DNA from: Oreohelix idahoensis
Taxonomy: Eukaryota > Mollusca > Gastropoda > Stylommatophora > Oreohelicidae
NCBI GenBank assembly: GCA_024509875.1
Contig: JAMPIV010011338.1
Span: forward strand, 434,001-498,000
Direction of reading: 5' to 3'
Length of the DNA: 64,000 nt
Shown: one piece after another, positions 1 to 11,404 of the stretch
How positions within the stretch are numbered: position 1 is the stretch's first letter
Layout: the number at the start of each line of letters is the position of its first letter
Program-made: the position numbers and the translations under genes
Notes under the pieces: model-generated
The model's database searches: none
The model's input: only the letters and a program-made list of their open reading frames with translations
Told to the model about the DNA's origin: nothing

Positions 1-54
1 TTTCCTTTGCTCCTGTGGTAAATGTCATAGGCGTGTCTCAGTTTCTGGAGATGA

Positions 55-175
55 AAGAGAGGGATAAACAAGACATGGAAAAACAAGTAGCGGATGGCAT
101 AGGGCAGGAGGACGGTGCCCAAATTCGTTGAAGGCCCTGCTCCTCGGGGAGCTGAATGGTAATTATGATGTTGAT
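55..175 (+). mobile_element. LINE-A 3' end fragment
   Basis: This is the last ~120 bp of a LINE family that recurs in the window (called LINE-A here). It shares the GAAGGCC...CTCCT(C/T)GGGGAGCT block and a degenerate (TGATGAT)-type tail with the better copy ending near 20635. It contains no intact coding sequence. The 5' part is absent, as expected for a truncated non-LTR insertion. Confidence 0.7.
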
Positions 176-288
176 GAAGTAAATTGTTGTTTTCTTAACA
201 TATTATTGTTTACAGTTTGTGAGCATAATAAATGAAGTGGCCCTACTTTATTTGTGCATGGGGCCCCTAACATTGTAGTTACGCCACT
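176..288 (-). mobile_element. Terminal fragment of a non-autonomous hAT-like element
   Basis: Read on the minus strand, the segment starts with CAGTGGCGTAACTAC followed by a GGGGCCCC block. That is the style of hAT terminal inverted repeats. The other end is not found, and a LINE-A fragment abuts it, so only one terminus survives. The assignment rests on the TIR-like start alone. Confidence 0.4.
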
Positions 289-289
289 G

Positions 290-415
290 ATTGGTAACCT
301 TGTCATACCATTTTAATCCTTCTATTCTATGCAAATTCCATTTATGGGAGTTAGTAACTTTTTATTTGTGCTGTATTTTCTCCGACATATTTCAAAGCCA
401 TGGCTTAGGTATTAC
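290..415 (-). mobile_element. LINE-A fragment, minus strand
   Basis: The start of this segment is nearly identical to 49319-49370, which is also a minus-strand LINE-A copy. It corresponds to the C-terminal part of the reverse transcriptase ORF, where LINE-A reads [20 protein letters not shown]. Similarity decays after about 410. It is truncated and carries several stops. Confidence 0.65.
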
Positions 416-2486
416 TCGCCGCAAAAAAGTTGTGTTCTGTCATGGGATTTGCCTCCCCTTTGCTCTGCAGTAGTGGTTCACCAGTGGCCAAAACTCAAGA
501 GTACCGTATCTAAAATGGTCTTCAAAGGTGTCTACCTGTTGCGTTCCATTATATTATATTGGTGTTTGAAAGTGATGACAATATTGGTCAAGTAACATCT
601 AGGGTAACAACGATTCAAAAGCCCAATGGAAACGACAACAGCAACTCGTTACATAATTGTAGCTCACTCTTGCTGACGATTCTATATACTTTATACACAA
701 ATTCCACAACACGCAGCTCCACATGAGTATACTGATTCATGATTATAATTTGCAAACAGGCCAACTATACTGGGCCATGAAAGTTCATGAAGTAACGGAT
801 AAACTGTGCCGTCTGTTTAGTCTAAGTCCGCGAATTAATTTCAAAGAACACCATCGTCATTTATCATGCTATAAGCGTTAAGATACTTTCTTGTAGGCAC
901 ATATGCGTCTCTGGCACTCATATAATGGAATATCTTCTATACATGTTGACACCTCATCGGACATGAAACACATCGACCAGAGCTCACACAAACGCAGCCA
1001 TTCCGGCTGGAGACACTGCCAGAAGATAACTATAAATAAATATTAGACAAACATAAAGGTATATTTTCAGGCACTCGTAAGAAATAAAGAAGTAGAAAAC
1101 TAGACAACATAAAAGCAACAGATTATCGTTACTCTGCACGCGCGTCTACGTAATTATTTTATTTGACGTCATTTTGTTGAGCACCGCGATGGTTCAAAAT
1201 CGTGAACACATTGCGGTGCGCAAAAAGAGGCGCAACACTACCTTCGCACAAGATTATTCTTGCCAGAGTTGTAGATAGAAGGATAATGATGCTTCTATCT
1301 CAAGGGAGTTCACAAGATAATTCAGAAGTCAAGAACATTGTTGCATAGGGCAGATCATTATTAACTTATATCTGATCCGGCACCTTTTGTGAAGTGTTAG
1401 GGAATGATGTGGCTTGTTTGGGGGCCCCCCCCCCCCCCCCTTCCCTGTGTTTAATCCAGCGAAATTCCTGTTATAAGTATTTTTGGCTCTATGGCTGTAA
1501 CTATATGTATTGAAGATTTTAGATCATACATGCCCTCTCTTATCTATAAGAACTGAATCAGCTATGAATTTGTAAAATGACATATAACAAATTTAATAAT
1601 CAATTAGTCTTTAACAAGTTAAAATAAATATGGATGAAGATGATTTTAGGAGGTTTAAGAAATTGTCTTCATCGAGACTTAATTGGAGACTTGATTATTG
1701 TCCGTTGCTTGCGCCTGTTAACAAAAACTTAACTTGCAGAGTACTGCAATGGTTGGTTGTCGAGTCTTTCATGATGAGGGCTTTTCTCTAGAGGCGTCTT
1801 GATGAACTCCACTCCTAATGTCAATGTGGGTGTCGTCACAACGTGTCCACTGCAGGTAGTTTGGGTCGACCCCAGCTCTTGAATCACGAGATTGTGGCGA
1901 AGACTCTTACTTCAGACTGGTCTCTTGTAAGCGTAACTTCGTACCACAAAAAGTAATGTAGTTTCGTGCCACGAACTTTAGGAATAATAAAAGAACAAAT
2001 GCCTCTGCTAAGTACATTTGTGGGCTGAAGATTAACAGGCGCATTGTCTCGCTGTCCACCCACCAATGTTAGCCTCTCTGAATAATTATTCTTCATGAGT
2101 ATACATAGGATAACTCGGGGAATATGATTAGAAATATACGTTATTCTTCTGGTTATTTAAATGGGGAAATGGCGGGTGCCTGAATTAACATTATCAAGTT
2201 ACATATTCTCACAAAATTATACTATACACATTGTGCACATGTGATGTAATCCTCACTCACTTACTCACTGCTCCATTCGGAGTCTGTGGCCACCTCGGCT
2301 GTCGGTTTTCTGTACGACTAGCAAAAAGCAATCACCAGCGCTTGCTGTAGTGGTTTATGAATATACTATTTTCATATGTTGAGGTTGCCAGCCTCGTATG
2401 ACTTGTATAACCACTTAGCAAGTAACATGTCACGTTCACTTTGTAAAATATATGTTTACAACTTACCCCAAATCAGATATACAATC
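416..2486. other. No gene recognised
   Basis: I see no gene, splice-consistent exon or known repeat boundary here. A homopolymeric C run lies at about 1423-1441. Short ORFs such as the one starting at 1630 have no recognisable motifs. The region is probably intronic or intergenic sequence upstream of the exon at 4078. Confidence 0.4.
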
Positions 2487-2792
2487 GGGACCCAAAGATG
2501 CAACAATAGAGAATGCAGTCAGCGACCCATAGCTGGACTGCTTGCGTCAGGGTCAGCGAACCTGAGCTAACCAAGACCCTACTCCACCTCCAAGTGGTGG
2601 TCCTGGAAACAGGCTGCATCACTGCAGTCTGGCTGAGAGAGTAGGTATCGAAGAGGGAAGGCTAACCCGGTCCCAAAAAATGCCGTGCGGAAGTCGGATG
2701 TGTCGGCCGAAAGGCGCAAATATCGCACCTTCGCTGTAAACGGGCACAACGCAACCAACGTCCTTTTGAGGACGAACGAGGAAGAAGAAGAA
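2487..2792 (+). mobile_element. R3 retroposon copy (GAA-tailed, ~306 bp)
   Basis: This copy is collinear with 46441-46746 from the GGGACCCAAAGATGC start to a GAAGAAGAAGAA tail. Two copies having the same 5' end and the same length argue for a SINE-like unit rather than random 5' truncation. A short palindrome around GTCCTTTT(G/C)AGGAC lies just before the tail. I see no convincing tRNA-type A and B boxes. The small ORFs across it are not conserved. Confidence 0.7.
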
Positions 2793-4077
2793 TGTACAAT
2801 CTCCTGGCAGAGTAGAATGGACACAGCAACGTTGATTTGATGCTTCAAACACTCGATCTGGTGTTGTTTCAGAACCCCTCTTATGACTTGTGTTTTTGAT
2901 TCCTTAAGTTTCCAGTCTTGGTATTTAAAATCGCGGGTTCTCTTTTAAGTTATAAAGACGCCCAAATACTTCGATCTGTCACTTTTAATTTTGGAATTCT
3001 TTGTCAGATCCTTCTCTCTGGCTACTGGGAGTTGTTACTTGACATTTGTTGAAAATGCAGTCTGATTTGTGTCTCCGACTTTGCTAGATTATATTTACAT
3101 TTCTCAGTCCAACTCATATGGTAGTTTAGACAAACTTGCCAATGAGAACTAAAGTTTATTTCAGAGTCTCGATTTAGACCAATCCTGTCTATTTAGAACC
3201 ATGTGGGTCGGGGTGTTCAATCACTATTATCCCCCGCTTGTTTTAAAATATCAATTTTACAATTTAAACTCGTGACCTCTTTCAAATATGGCAGTAATAC
3301 TTCCGATTGCATTTGTGCAAACTCAAAAACACATTGGTGAAACTTATATCCTGGCCAATACCTTTCCCAACATAATCTCCACAGACGGGTTATCTGTATT
3401 ATTGATACAGAGATGGGTTATCAGAAGCGGTTACATATTATCACCTGTGTTTACGTACATCTCCCAGACGTATTTCCCAGACTGACAATCTGGCTTTCTT
3501 TCCGTCGATCGTACGAGACCACCTAGTGTCCACAATGATCGTCTCTATTAAAGGTGGCTAGACGACTTAAGTGATAGAAGTATTATCCGCTGACCTGTCT
3601 AATTAGCCTTGTAATACTACGATTCACATGGCGAAACGTAAACAAGTCTGGGAGTGACTAGGCAAGAATGTAGGTGCATAAAATATGCCAAATAATAGGA
3701 CGATGAGTGTGAAAAATGAAGAAATAAATCGGTAATGCAGGAGAGAACGAAGAATGTAGTAGGACGTACACAATTATCGTCACATGTTCGACATTAATAA
3801 ACGTACCAAAATAAAAATCATCAGAGTTGTGTTCGGCACCTAGCAATAAAAGTACCAAAATAAAAATCATCAAAGTTATGTTCCACATCAAGTAATAAAC
3901 GTACCAAAATAAAAATCGTCCCATAAGAGCTGAGCATTAAAAAGAAAGGGAAAAGGCTGAGATGAATAGTAATGAAAACTGTAATATACTGAAGGAAAAA
4001 AATGTGAAATAATTTTGGCATTAACGAATCTGGAATATTTTTCACATATACTTTTCCTTTTGTTTCGACTCATGCAG
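2793..4077. other. No gene recognised upstream of the CCDC96-like exon
   Basis: No earlier exon of the coiled-coil gene could be identified. A local direct repeat at about 3795-3930 repeats an AAACGTACCAAAATAAAAATC-like block three times at roughly 55-60 bp spacing and creates minus-strand shadow ORFs. The last ~50 bases before 4078 are pyrimidine-rich and serve as the polypyrimidine tract of the next exon. Confidence 0.4.
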
Positions 4078-4191
4078 GAGCTACTGAGACTTAAGAAGAA
4101 AATCGCCAGCTCTGTCCAGATGTTGTCTCACTTCAAAGAGAAGCTCAACTTTTTCCAAAATGCGAACCTGCGAGAGGAGAATGAGCTGAAG
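4078..4191 (+). CDS. CCDC96: Internal exon of a CCDC96/CFAP184-like ciliary coiled-coil protein
   Basis: This is a 114-nt open exon encoding 38 residues, beginning ELLRLKKKIASSVQMLSHFK and ending with ENELK. It is preceded by a pyrimidine-rich tract and CAG and followed by the donor GTGCGT, so both splice sites look sound and both phases are 0. The LLxLKKKI...VQxLxHxKEKLxF pattern matches, from memory, the conserved core of the DUF4201 domain of CCDC96 and CCDC113. These proteins form a complex at the base of radial spoke 3 in motile cilia. The matching C-terminal exon is at 42806-43069. In the family, roughly 8-15 residues normally lie between the two parts, so a small exon inside the long intron may be missed. 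Earlier exons are probably outside the window. Confidence 0.62.
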
Positions 4192-4679
4192 GTGCGTCAC
4201 AAAAAGTGGTACAGATATGTATGTTTATTAAATACATTTTTTTTCTTCAGAATCCGCAGTCCGTTAGTTAGTATTTTGGTATTTCCGTTATCCGAGATAC
4301 TAGCCATCAATAAACACTTCGCTTTATTTACTGCTCTGATGTAGTACTGTAGTTAAACAAATCTGGCACATAAGGAAGTTTCTTTGTGACCTTGAATATT
4401 ATACGTTTTCCTGTTAAATATTATACGTTTTCTTGTTAAATATAACACATATTCTTATTGGTACATTTTGTAAGAGCACTTACAAAAATCATCCAATCAG
4501 TGGACGGTGTTGAAGGACGGTTAATGAGTGAAACCCTTCTAAAAGTATTTTGGGCCGGGAAAAAGAGAATGCATACACCGTGTCCACTTAAACTACCGTG
4601 TTCATGTGCGTAATGCATACGAAATGGCGCCAGCTTAATTTACAAGCACTTACGAAGAGAAGTATAATTAACTAGTTTG

Positions 4680-5695
4680 TATGATTATCCAATGGATCCC
4701 ATCTCATTGTAACATCCCTGGCAATGAAGAGGCTGACAGATTGGCAAAGGAAGGTGGAAATCTACCTCAGCCTGATGCAAGCGTAACTTTCGAGGAGGTA
4801 AAGAGTTTGATCAAAATCAGATATAGAAACTAATGAGATGTAGATAGGTCACACACAAAATGATGCTTACTACCAGCTCAACAGAAGAGAACAAGTGATA
4901 ATCTTCCGACCAGTGGCATCACTAGGGTTGGTGTCACCCAGTGCGGTAACTCATGGTGTCACCTCCATGGACCTCCTCCCGTACCAGACCATACAGAATC
5001 CTTAGTAATGTATTTTGTACTGTTACTCGTAAATCGTAATTCCCGTATATCACTGAATGTAATGGCAATAGTAGTGACATAAACAACGAGCAAAATTAAA
5101 ATTACACCTTTAAATTACAATATCATACGCACAGCCTAAATGTGTTTACGTTTACATAGTTTCATGTGGTTAAAGTGGACATTCAGTAAGAAAACAATAG
5201 AGTTGGATGTAAAAACGTAGGTATATTGATACAGTACATGTAAGCTGGGCTTACGAAAAATGTTTTTGTGGTTATAACTAACTACAGGGATATTTTTATA
5301 AAACAATAATAAATTTCTGCTGAAACACTGCACACAAATTTTATACACAGTCATTTTGGAGTCACCCCCTCTGATGGTGTCACCCGGTGCGGTCCGCACC
5401 CACCGCACCCCCCGCTTCAGACTCCGCACTGGCCACAGCAGATTGAGATACCATCTATTCAACAAGCTAAAGATATGAACTACCGATCAGTGTAACTGTA
5501 GCACTGATAAAATGACTGCTGAACATCTGCTTCAAAGTTGCCCAACATATGCGGAACAGAGAAAGCGCAAATGGCCGACACCAGTACCATTCGTGGAAAA
5601 GCTCTACGAAGATTCAAATAGCCTCAAACTAACTACTGCTATCTTTGAAAACATTCAAGTCGACGTCTGAGAGTGTACGAAGAAGAAGAAGTATG
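4680..5695 (+). pseudogene. LINE fragment with RNase H domain and ORF2 C-terminus, split by an insert
   Basis: The first part (about 4680-4915) translates to a QWIPSHCNIPGNEEADRLAK motif. This is the His/Asp end of the RNase H domain found in jockey/CR1/I-type LINEs. The second part (about 5430-5670) reads TGHSRLRYHLFNK, then CNCS...TAEHLLQSCP, then WPTPVPFVEKLYED. That is the cysteine-bearing C-terminus typical of the same ORF2 class. A stop follows at about 5668 and then a (GAA)n tail. The frame is broken by stops and by a ~510-bp insert. The 5' part (endonuclease and reverse transcriptase) is missing. Confidence 0.75.
4916..5428 (+). mobile_element. Non-autonomous DNA transposon inserted in the LINE fragment
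   Basis: The insert begins with CAGTGGCATCACTAGGG. GGTGTCACCC(A/G)GTGCGG occurs near both ends, and a perfect GGTGCGGTCCGCACC palindrome lies near the right end, which finishes in ...CCGCACTG. It separates two parts of one LINE reading frame, so it is an insertion. The ends look hAT-like. The target-site duplication is not clean (CTTCCGAC versus CTCCGCAC is the best I can see). It has no coding capacity. Confidence 0.55.
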
Positions 5696-5719
5696 ATTAT
5701 CTAGTTCTATACGATTACT

Positions 5720-6304
5720 TAGTATAGGGGTTGTCGTAGATTTTGGATAGGTGATTAAGATAGATTCTGGTCCCGCCTGAATAGAACTGAAAAAGGGTGG
5801 TAACTCAGTGAGAGTTAAGATAAAGAAATAGATTTCACGAGTGAAATGGTGAAAAGGTAGAGTCTGTCCCTGGATTGAGAAGATACTCTAGTCCAGCCTA
5901 TCTTACGACTGAAATTTGTTTATCAGTTTACCTTTCTGTATATATATTAACATATATACTATAACCACTCACATCACACACACACAGATAAGTGACGACA
6001 ACTTGACGCACAAACATGAAACTATAGTAATGGTGTAGGGATATTGGGCTGAGCTGACCAACACAGGTAATTAAGTCTTTATGTTAAGTTTATTTATCAT
6101 AAAGAAAACTTCACAACATACAGTATCAAATATCAAATATAAAAAATCATAGGTTACAGAAATAATAAAGAAATTGACACATAAGTGCAATTCCCTCTGT
6201 TGAGACAAGATCCCGTTAGAAGAAGTTATTAACCCCCAAAAGGTCAAAAGATTAGCACTATGGTATAGAAGTATAGAATTTGACTATACTGTAAAGAACA
6301 GAGT
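5720..6304 (+). repeat. R1 long repeat, terminal segment (plus orientation)
   Basis: The segment is homologous to 61855-62330 and, inverted, to 57380-57930. Shared landmarks in order are TGTCGTAGATTTT, TGGTCCC.(T/C)CTGAAT, CTCAGTGAGAGTTA, GACGACA..., and an AACTATA...AATGG...GAGCTGACCA(A)ACAC block followed by an AT-rich TTTATT stretch. It is non-coding. The TG start suggests an LTR, but the family is otherwise unrecognised. Confidence 0.55.
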
Positions 6305-6319
6305 TTCTAATTAATCTAT

Positions 6320-6525
<206 letters not shown>

Positions 6526-6555
6526 AATCTTGTATTCTAAATTTTAATCCTGCAG

Positions 6556-6636
6556 TTGCTTCTTCTTCTTCCTCGTCTTCTTGCTCGTTCGTCCTGAAAA
6601 GGACGTTGGTTGCGTTGTGTCTGTTTACACCTGTGA
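6556..6636 (-). mobile_element. R3 retroposon, tail-end fragment
   Basis: On the minus strand this gives the last ~80 bp of R3: the GTGTAAACAGACACAACGCAA block, the GTCCTTTTCAGGAC palindrome and the GAA-rich tail. An extra AGCAAGAAGAC insertion splits the tail. The rest of the element is absent. Confidence 0.6.
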
Positions 6637-6689
6637 CATATAATGTAAATATAGCATCAGTAATGCTACAGTAATCCGACTACCTTTGT

Positions 6690-9058
6690 TTCCCCATTTA
6701 GTGTTTATAATTTTGCTACGCAAAAAACCACGAATTTCGCTGTCTGTCTGACTCATATTTTGAAGCCACGCCTATTTTTCCTGTTTTGCATGCGCTGATG
6801 AGTTTTTACCAACTTTTGCACCTGGCAGTCTTAACAAGGGGAGCGAACCTGGTTTGTTTACCTGAGTTCTCACGCGAGCTGATCTGTCAATCATTGGTCA
6901 TTATACAGACACACATGGGGAGAAGACCAGATCCTTGAAGAAATACAAGGGCGATAATAATACTTCCCGACCACCTTTGATGTCCGTGCATTTCAGGGGA
7001 CGTAACACTTTGATCTGCGGAAACGGACGGAAATCTAAAAGGGGCCCGTTCGCACGGCCCATGTCTTTTGATGTCGTTCGGCATCGTGAGTAGAGCGAAC
7101 AGTAAAATCCTTTATCTCGGAAACGAAGCTCCTTGATTTTCCCTGCTATGCCGAAGGTGTGAATTGTCACATCCTTTAGAGATATTGCACAAAATCTGTA
7201 TATATACGGCGTTCTCTCCAAGTCAGTTATCAGGTCTCTCAGAAAATTTTGGATAATCTGAACGCGTACGCTAGAACCTATGTGAAATAGTGCGTTAATA
7301 GCCTTCGTGGGGATTTATTCTGATTTCTGGTAATAATAATAAGTTGTGCTTAGGTGTTAAAATGTGTTAAAGTTTTACCATTTCTAATTCACTGTGATTC
7401 CCCAGCGTTAAGACTAGCGAAATAGCAAACGCGTAGATATTTTTTACCAGTTGTTAGGTTTAATGTAAAATCCATCAACCATTTATTTACACCAGAAGAT
7501 ACGGTTTAGCTGACTAGGTATAATGCTATGAGTGATGGATAAAGTGACAGAGTAGAATTCACATTATATTTCATTGTGTGTAATTTTCTAAATGGCTAGT
7601 GTTTAATATTATGTGTCAAAACAATAGACGCTGACAATAAAATAGCTAGTAATGACAGGCGATATTTGTTAAGGGCGTGTAGTTATTATTAAATTATAAC
7701 TGACATTGTGCGCTGAGTGTTTTATCGGGCCTGAGGGTGGGGAAAGGGGGGGGGGGGGTTTGAAGGCGGCATACCTAAAACCCAACATGTACTCGCTAAG
7801 TGAAGCGCGATAAGCTAGGCTAAGACCCCGTGTGCCTTTTAATTTAATTAGGTGACGGACAGGATAAGAGATCATACCCTTAAGCGTGATAGTATAGGAT
7901 ATGGGCAGTTTGGTTAAATGTTCTTTTTCTTCCTAATATAGTACCGGATCAAAACCAGCGGCCAGCGGTTTTCTATTGTGGTCCTTTCCTCAGTTACTGA
8001 AGGAGTAATAGTTGTCGTTTTTCCTTGGCGTTTGTCCCCAGTACAGGCGTGAACACGAAATGCCAAGGCGACAAACTAACATTTTAACTGTAAATTTGAG
8101 TTAACTGGACTTACAAAATACCCAGATTGTTTATTCAATTTCATCAGCCCGCTGTGGCAATATACATAACATATTTCCCGACTTCTGACAGTCGTTTTTC
8201 CAATTGGATTTTATCCAGGAGAATACGCTGTTTCATAATCGGCACTCACCCCAGAGCAAGCCGATAGGATTTATCGTCATCATCTTAATTAACAGTTTAG
8301 CAACCAGATGTTTTCTTTAGCTATTGGAAGTACTGTCTATTGTGAACACAAGATCGCGGTTTTTTTTTTTTTTTTTGCTACATGAACTATTTGATGTGAA
8401 ATTGCATATCCAAGAGTCAACCGCCAAATTAGGCGTCCCCCATTATAAAAATTAACTATTAGTGGAGGGACTGGGGCCCACTTCGGAGGATAAAACCACT
8501 GGATCATGATACATATGCATGGATGTTTACGTTCAAGAGTGTTACACCAAGTTTAGGTAAGGCGTGATTGATGTGGCCACGAATGACAGAGTGAGAGTGA
8601 ATATTTTCTAGTTACGGAAACTGTACCATCCTTTATTTTTGTTGCAAATACAGTTATTTTACTGGATAGCTTAAGTAGGAACTTTGTTCTTTTCTTTAAT
8701 GTCTATTCTATAACAGTGTTAATCTTTGACCTTTTGGGTATTAACTTCTTTTGGGATCATTTTTCTCAACAAGGGGGGAGGGCACTTATTGGGTTATTTT
8801 CCTATGTCTGTAAACATGATTATATTGATTTCTATTTGTTTGATGTTGATTATACTTATAGGGAGATTTGACAAATCGTCTTATACTAAAGATAGTCGTA
8901 TAGATAGGCTGGGCTAGAGAAACCACTCATTCCAGAGACAGATCTTCACCTTAATCTATTCACTCATGGAATCTATTCTAACACCTTTCCTTCTCATATA
9001 CGCCCACCTTCTGCTCTACTCAGACGGGACCAAATATCTCTCTAACCTATCTAAAAAT
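6690..9058 (-). repeat. R1 long repeat, ~2.35 kb diverged copy
   Basis: This aligns in order with 17640-19985. Shared blocks include TCACGCGAGCT..ATCTGTCAATCAT near 6870/17795, a TATATATACG block near 7198/18097, AATGACAGGCGAT near 7655/18638, CAGCGGT.TTCT near 7965/18940, the poly-T/CTCGATTCGGGG-type block near 8750/19590, and the CCAGAGACA...GACGGG(A/C)CAAAT end near 8935/19895. No ORF longer than about 120 codons crosses it, and none is conserved between copies. The size and the TATA-like block would fit a very long LTR, but no coding interior was identified. Confidence 0.5.
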
Positions 9059-9069
9059 GTACGACAACA

Positions 9070-9320
9070 CACACAGGAGCTGCGATATCTGCGCCTTTCG
9101 GCCGACACATCCGACTTCAGAAAGGCATTTTTTGGGGACCGGGTTTGCCTTCCCTCTTCGATCCATACTCTCAGCCAGACTGCAGTGAGGCAGCCTGTCT
9201 CCAGAACCACCACGTGGAGGTGGAGTAGGGTCTTGGTCAGCTCTGTTTCGCTGACCCTGACGCAAGCAGTCAAGCTATGGGTCGCTGACTGCAGTCTCTA
9301 TTGCAGTATCTTTGATCTTG
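9070..9320 (-). mobile_element. R3 retroposon, minus-strand copy lacking its tail
   Basis: The reverse complement matches 2487-2760 and 46441-46690. It lacks the GAA tail and the palindrome, and it directly follows the R1 copy. The 120- and 85-codon ORFs here are chance ORFs through the repeat and are not conserved in the other copies. Confidence 0.65.
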
Positions 9321-9533
9321 CAGTTTGACTTCTTTCTTCTTAACTACGTCTCACGCTTTCCCTGTCCAGACATAAGTAAACAAAGTAATAAGCGATGCCA
9401 GGAACAGACCATTACATCGTCGCACTACAAATTTCCTTTCTTTGTACCAATGAAAACGTTGACGGCTTATAATATGTAAAAGGGTATGAGTGTGTAAAGT
9501 TGTATATAGAGAGAATGATGCTTTCAAAGTATA

Positions 9534-9970
9534 CTAGCATGATTTCAAAGCGGGTGTAAATGTCAGTTTAAAAAATGTAATCTTCAACTCAAATGTTAAA
9601 CCAGTCCTATTGTATGACTCAGAAAGACGGACAACTATAAAAACAACAACCACGAAGTTCAGACTTTCATAAAAGGGTGCATGCGTAGAATAATAGAAGG
9701 ATTGAAATGCTACGCCAAAGCCACCAATGTGAAAGTGATGACAAGAACTAGGCAAGTACCAGTGGAACAAGAAATGAGAATTATACGCTGGTGAAGGATT
9801 GGGCACGCATTGGGGAAACATGTTGGTAGCCTTACAAGGCAGTCCTTGTTCTGGAATCCCCATGATAAGAGAAGTGGGGGGCAGACCAAAGAACACACGG
9901 AGAAGAGAACTGGAGACAGGCATGAAGGGGATGAAAAAGGCATGGAAACGCTTTGTGCTGCTGGCCCGTG
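9534..9970 (+). pseudogene. LINE-A reverse transcriptase C-terminal fragment (degraded)
   Basis: Translation in shifting frames gives the same C-terminal region as 20020-20630: KPVLLYDSE..., then [29 protein letters not shown] and NTRRRELETG. The GKR.GRPKNTWRRELE-type block is characteristic of this class of invertebrate LINE ORF2. It carries frameshifts and stops and ends abruptly near 9968 without the normal 3' end. Confidence 0.75.
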
Positions 9971-10498
9971 TTGTGAGGTCTGGATCATATCTCGGCGATC
10001 ATTCAAAAAAACTTATCTCCGCGCAACCCCCCGTGGAAATAACTGACCAGTGAAACGCCAGCTTAGTACACGTAGTGTCGGAGGATACGCTAGGCTATTC
10101 AACATGGAGACAACAAAAGTGTAGATGTTGGTAATATTTCGGAAGGCAGTGTGCATATATACATGGAGTACCTAGTTAAAGAAGGACCCAATTCGATAAT
10201 AGGGATCATTAGCCTTAGGCAGATAGCAATAGATTCACTGGATGTGTTGTAGAGCCGAAGTTATTATGAATAGAAGACAGTGGAGCATGAACCATGTTGT
10301 GTTTTTCCCTGTTTCGGCTGCTTCAGTGATAGAGCTCATTCATAAGAGTAAAATAAGCCTAAGATGGAGGAAATCGGTGCAGAAATAAGGACTCCAGACG
10401 TATTTTGCATTGAAGCACACTTTGCCACAACCTACACGATTTTGGGGTGTATGCAAAAATACTTGGCCTAGTTGTTATCTGGTACATCCGCAAATCCA

Positions 10499-10634
10499 CT
10501 ATATAAGGGGAGGGAACGGAAGGCGCACACACTCGCCGCCTAATTCAAACAACAGCATCTGTATCAACTCCTTTGCCATCTGCAGAAGTGTGAGCAGACT
10601 GTGTAACCATTAAAAGCATGTCTGAAATTGAGGG
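10499..10634 (+). promoter_or_regulatory. Possible TATA-type promoter with leader and ATG
   Basis: CTATATAAGGGGAGGG is followed about 30 bases later by a CACACACTCGCCGCC start region. About 115 bases after the TATA-like element comes ATGTCTGAAATTGAGG followed by GTAAGC, which resembles a short first coding exon with a good splice donor. No matching downstream exon could be found. The arrangement may be a transposon promoter or chance. Confidence 0.25.
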
Positions 10635-11114
10635 TAAGCGAGATGTTAATTAAATATATTATCAATGTGTGCTTAGGGTAATATTGGTATGTGTAGAATT
10701 ATTGTGCTATTTCTGGAGGAAAACCCGAAGTGTGTTGGTTTAATTTAATTGTGTATTAAATCAGTAGAACGAATAGATTGAGCTAGTTGTTCGTGGAAAG
10801 CGTTTTAAAGATATTATGCTTGCTGGAAAGGACTATCCAAACTGGAAGAAGGAATGACTGTAACAGATTGATTTTCTGTATTATTTGATATATGACAATG
10901 ATTACCATAAGGCCTATATGATTTTAAAGAAGCAAATAATGGACAGAACTGTAACAAGTGAGTTACTGAAATATTGTGCTAGAACTTGAACGAATTGTGT
11001 TATTCATGACTTCTCTTATGATTTACCACAGCTTGTCTGAACTGTCTCATTATACCTCCTGACTGTGTAGGGAGAGAATGAGCGATACTACGTAGGTTGT
11101 ATATTATATTTCAG

Positions 11115-11219
11115 GTTATATCCTGCCCTGAGTGTCGTACTAAATCTTTAGTGACCAAGTCAGCTTGTAGATGTTCAAGTTGTTCAGAGCCTGTGCCAGT
11201 ATCAACTGTGTCATCTTGA
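11115..11219 (+). other. Cys-rich open segment after an acceptor-like site
   Basis: After TATATTTCAG, the phase-0 frame reads ISCPECRTKSLVTKSACRCS and continues with SC before a stop at 11217-11219. The CPxC...CxCxxC spacing is zinc-ribbon-like. It does not join in phase with the ATG segment at about 10619. I cannot assign it to a known gene. Confidence 0.2.
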
Positions 11220-11404
11220 TTTGGAAGACCCGCAGTTCTGGGGTTCTCCGATCATACTGCTGTACGAGGCATAGAAGGACTTTTTAAAGATAAGTAGCTC
11301 TTTGTTGGGCTACTTCTACTAAACAGTGTAATGATGATATCATAGCTGGTGGTTTATGTAGACGACAAATGACAGTCACATGAATCGTTATGACTTTATC
11401 ATAA

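Larger units (their letters stand above)
9971..11404. other. Unassigned region with a promoter-like block and a Cys-rich ORF
   Basis: No gene can be assigned. Two weak signals are listed separately: a TATA-box-like segment at 10499-10507 and a Cys-rich 34-codon stretch at 11115-11219. The rest is AT-rich sequence without recognised repeats. Confidence 0.35.

Noticed and set aside
4015..4344. Whole 109-codon ORF as a gene
   Set aside because: Only residues encoded by 4078-4191 match the coiled-coil family. Both flanks are intron by splice-site and composition evidence.
9016..9328. 120- and 85-codon ORFs over the R3 copy, with similar ORFs at 2579-2852 and 46428-46822
   Set aside because: The frame is not preserved between R3 copies, and they follow the repeat rather than a gene.
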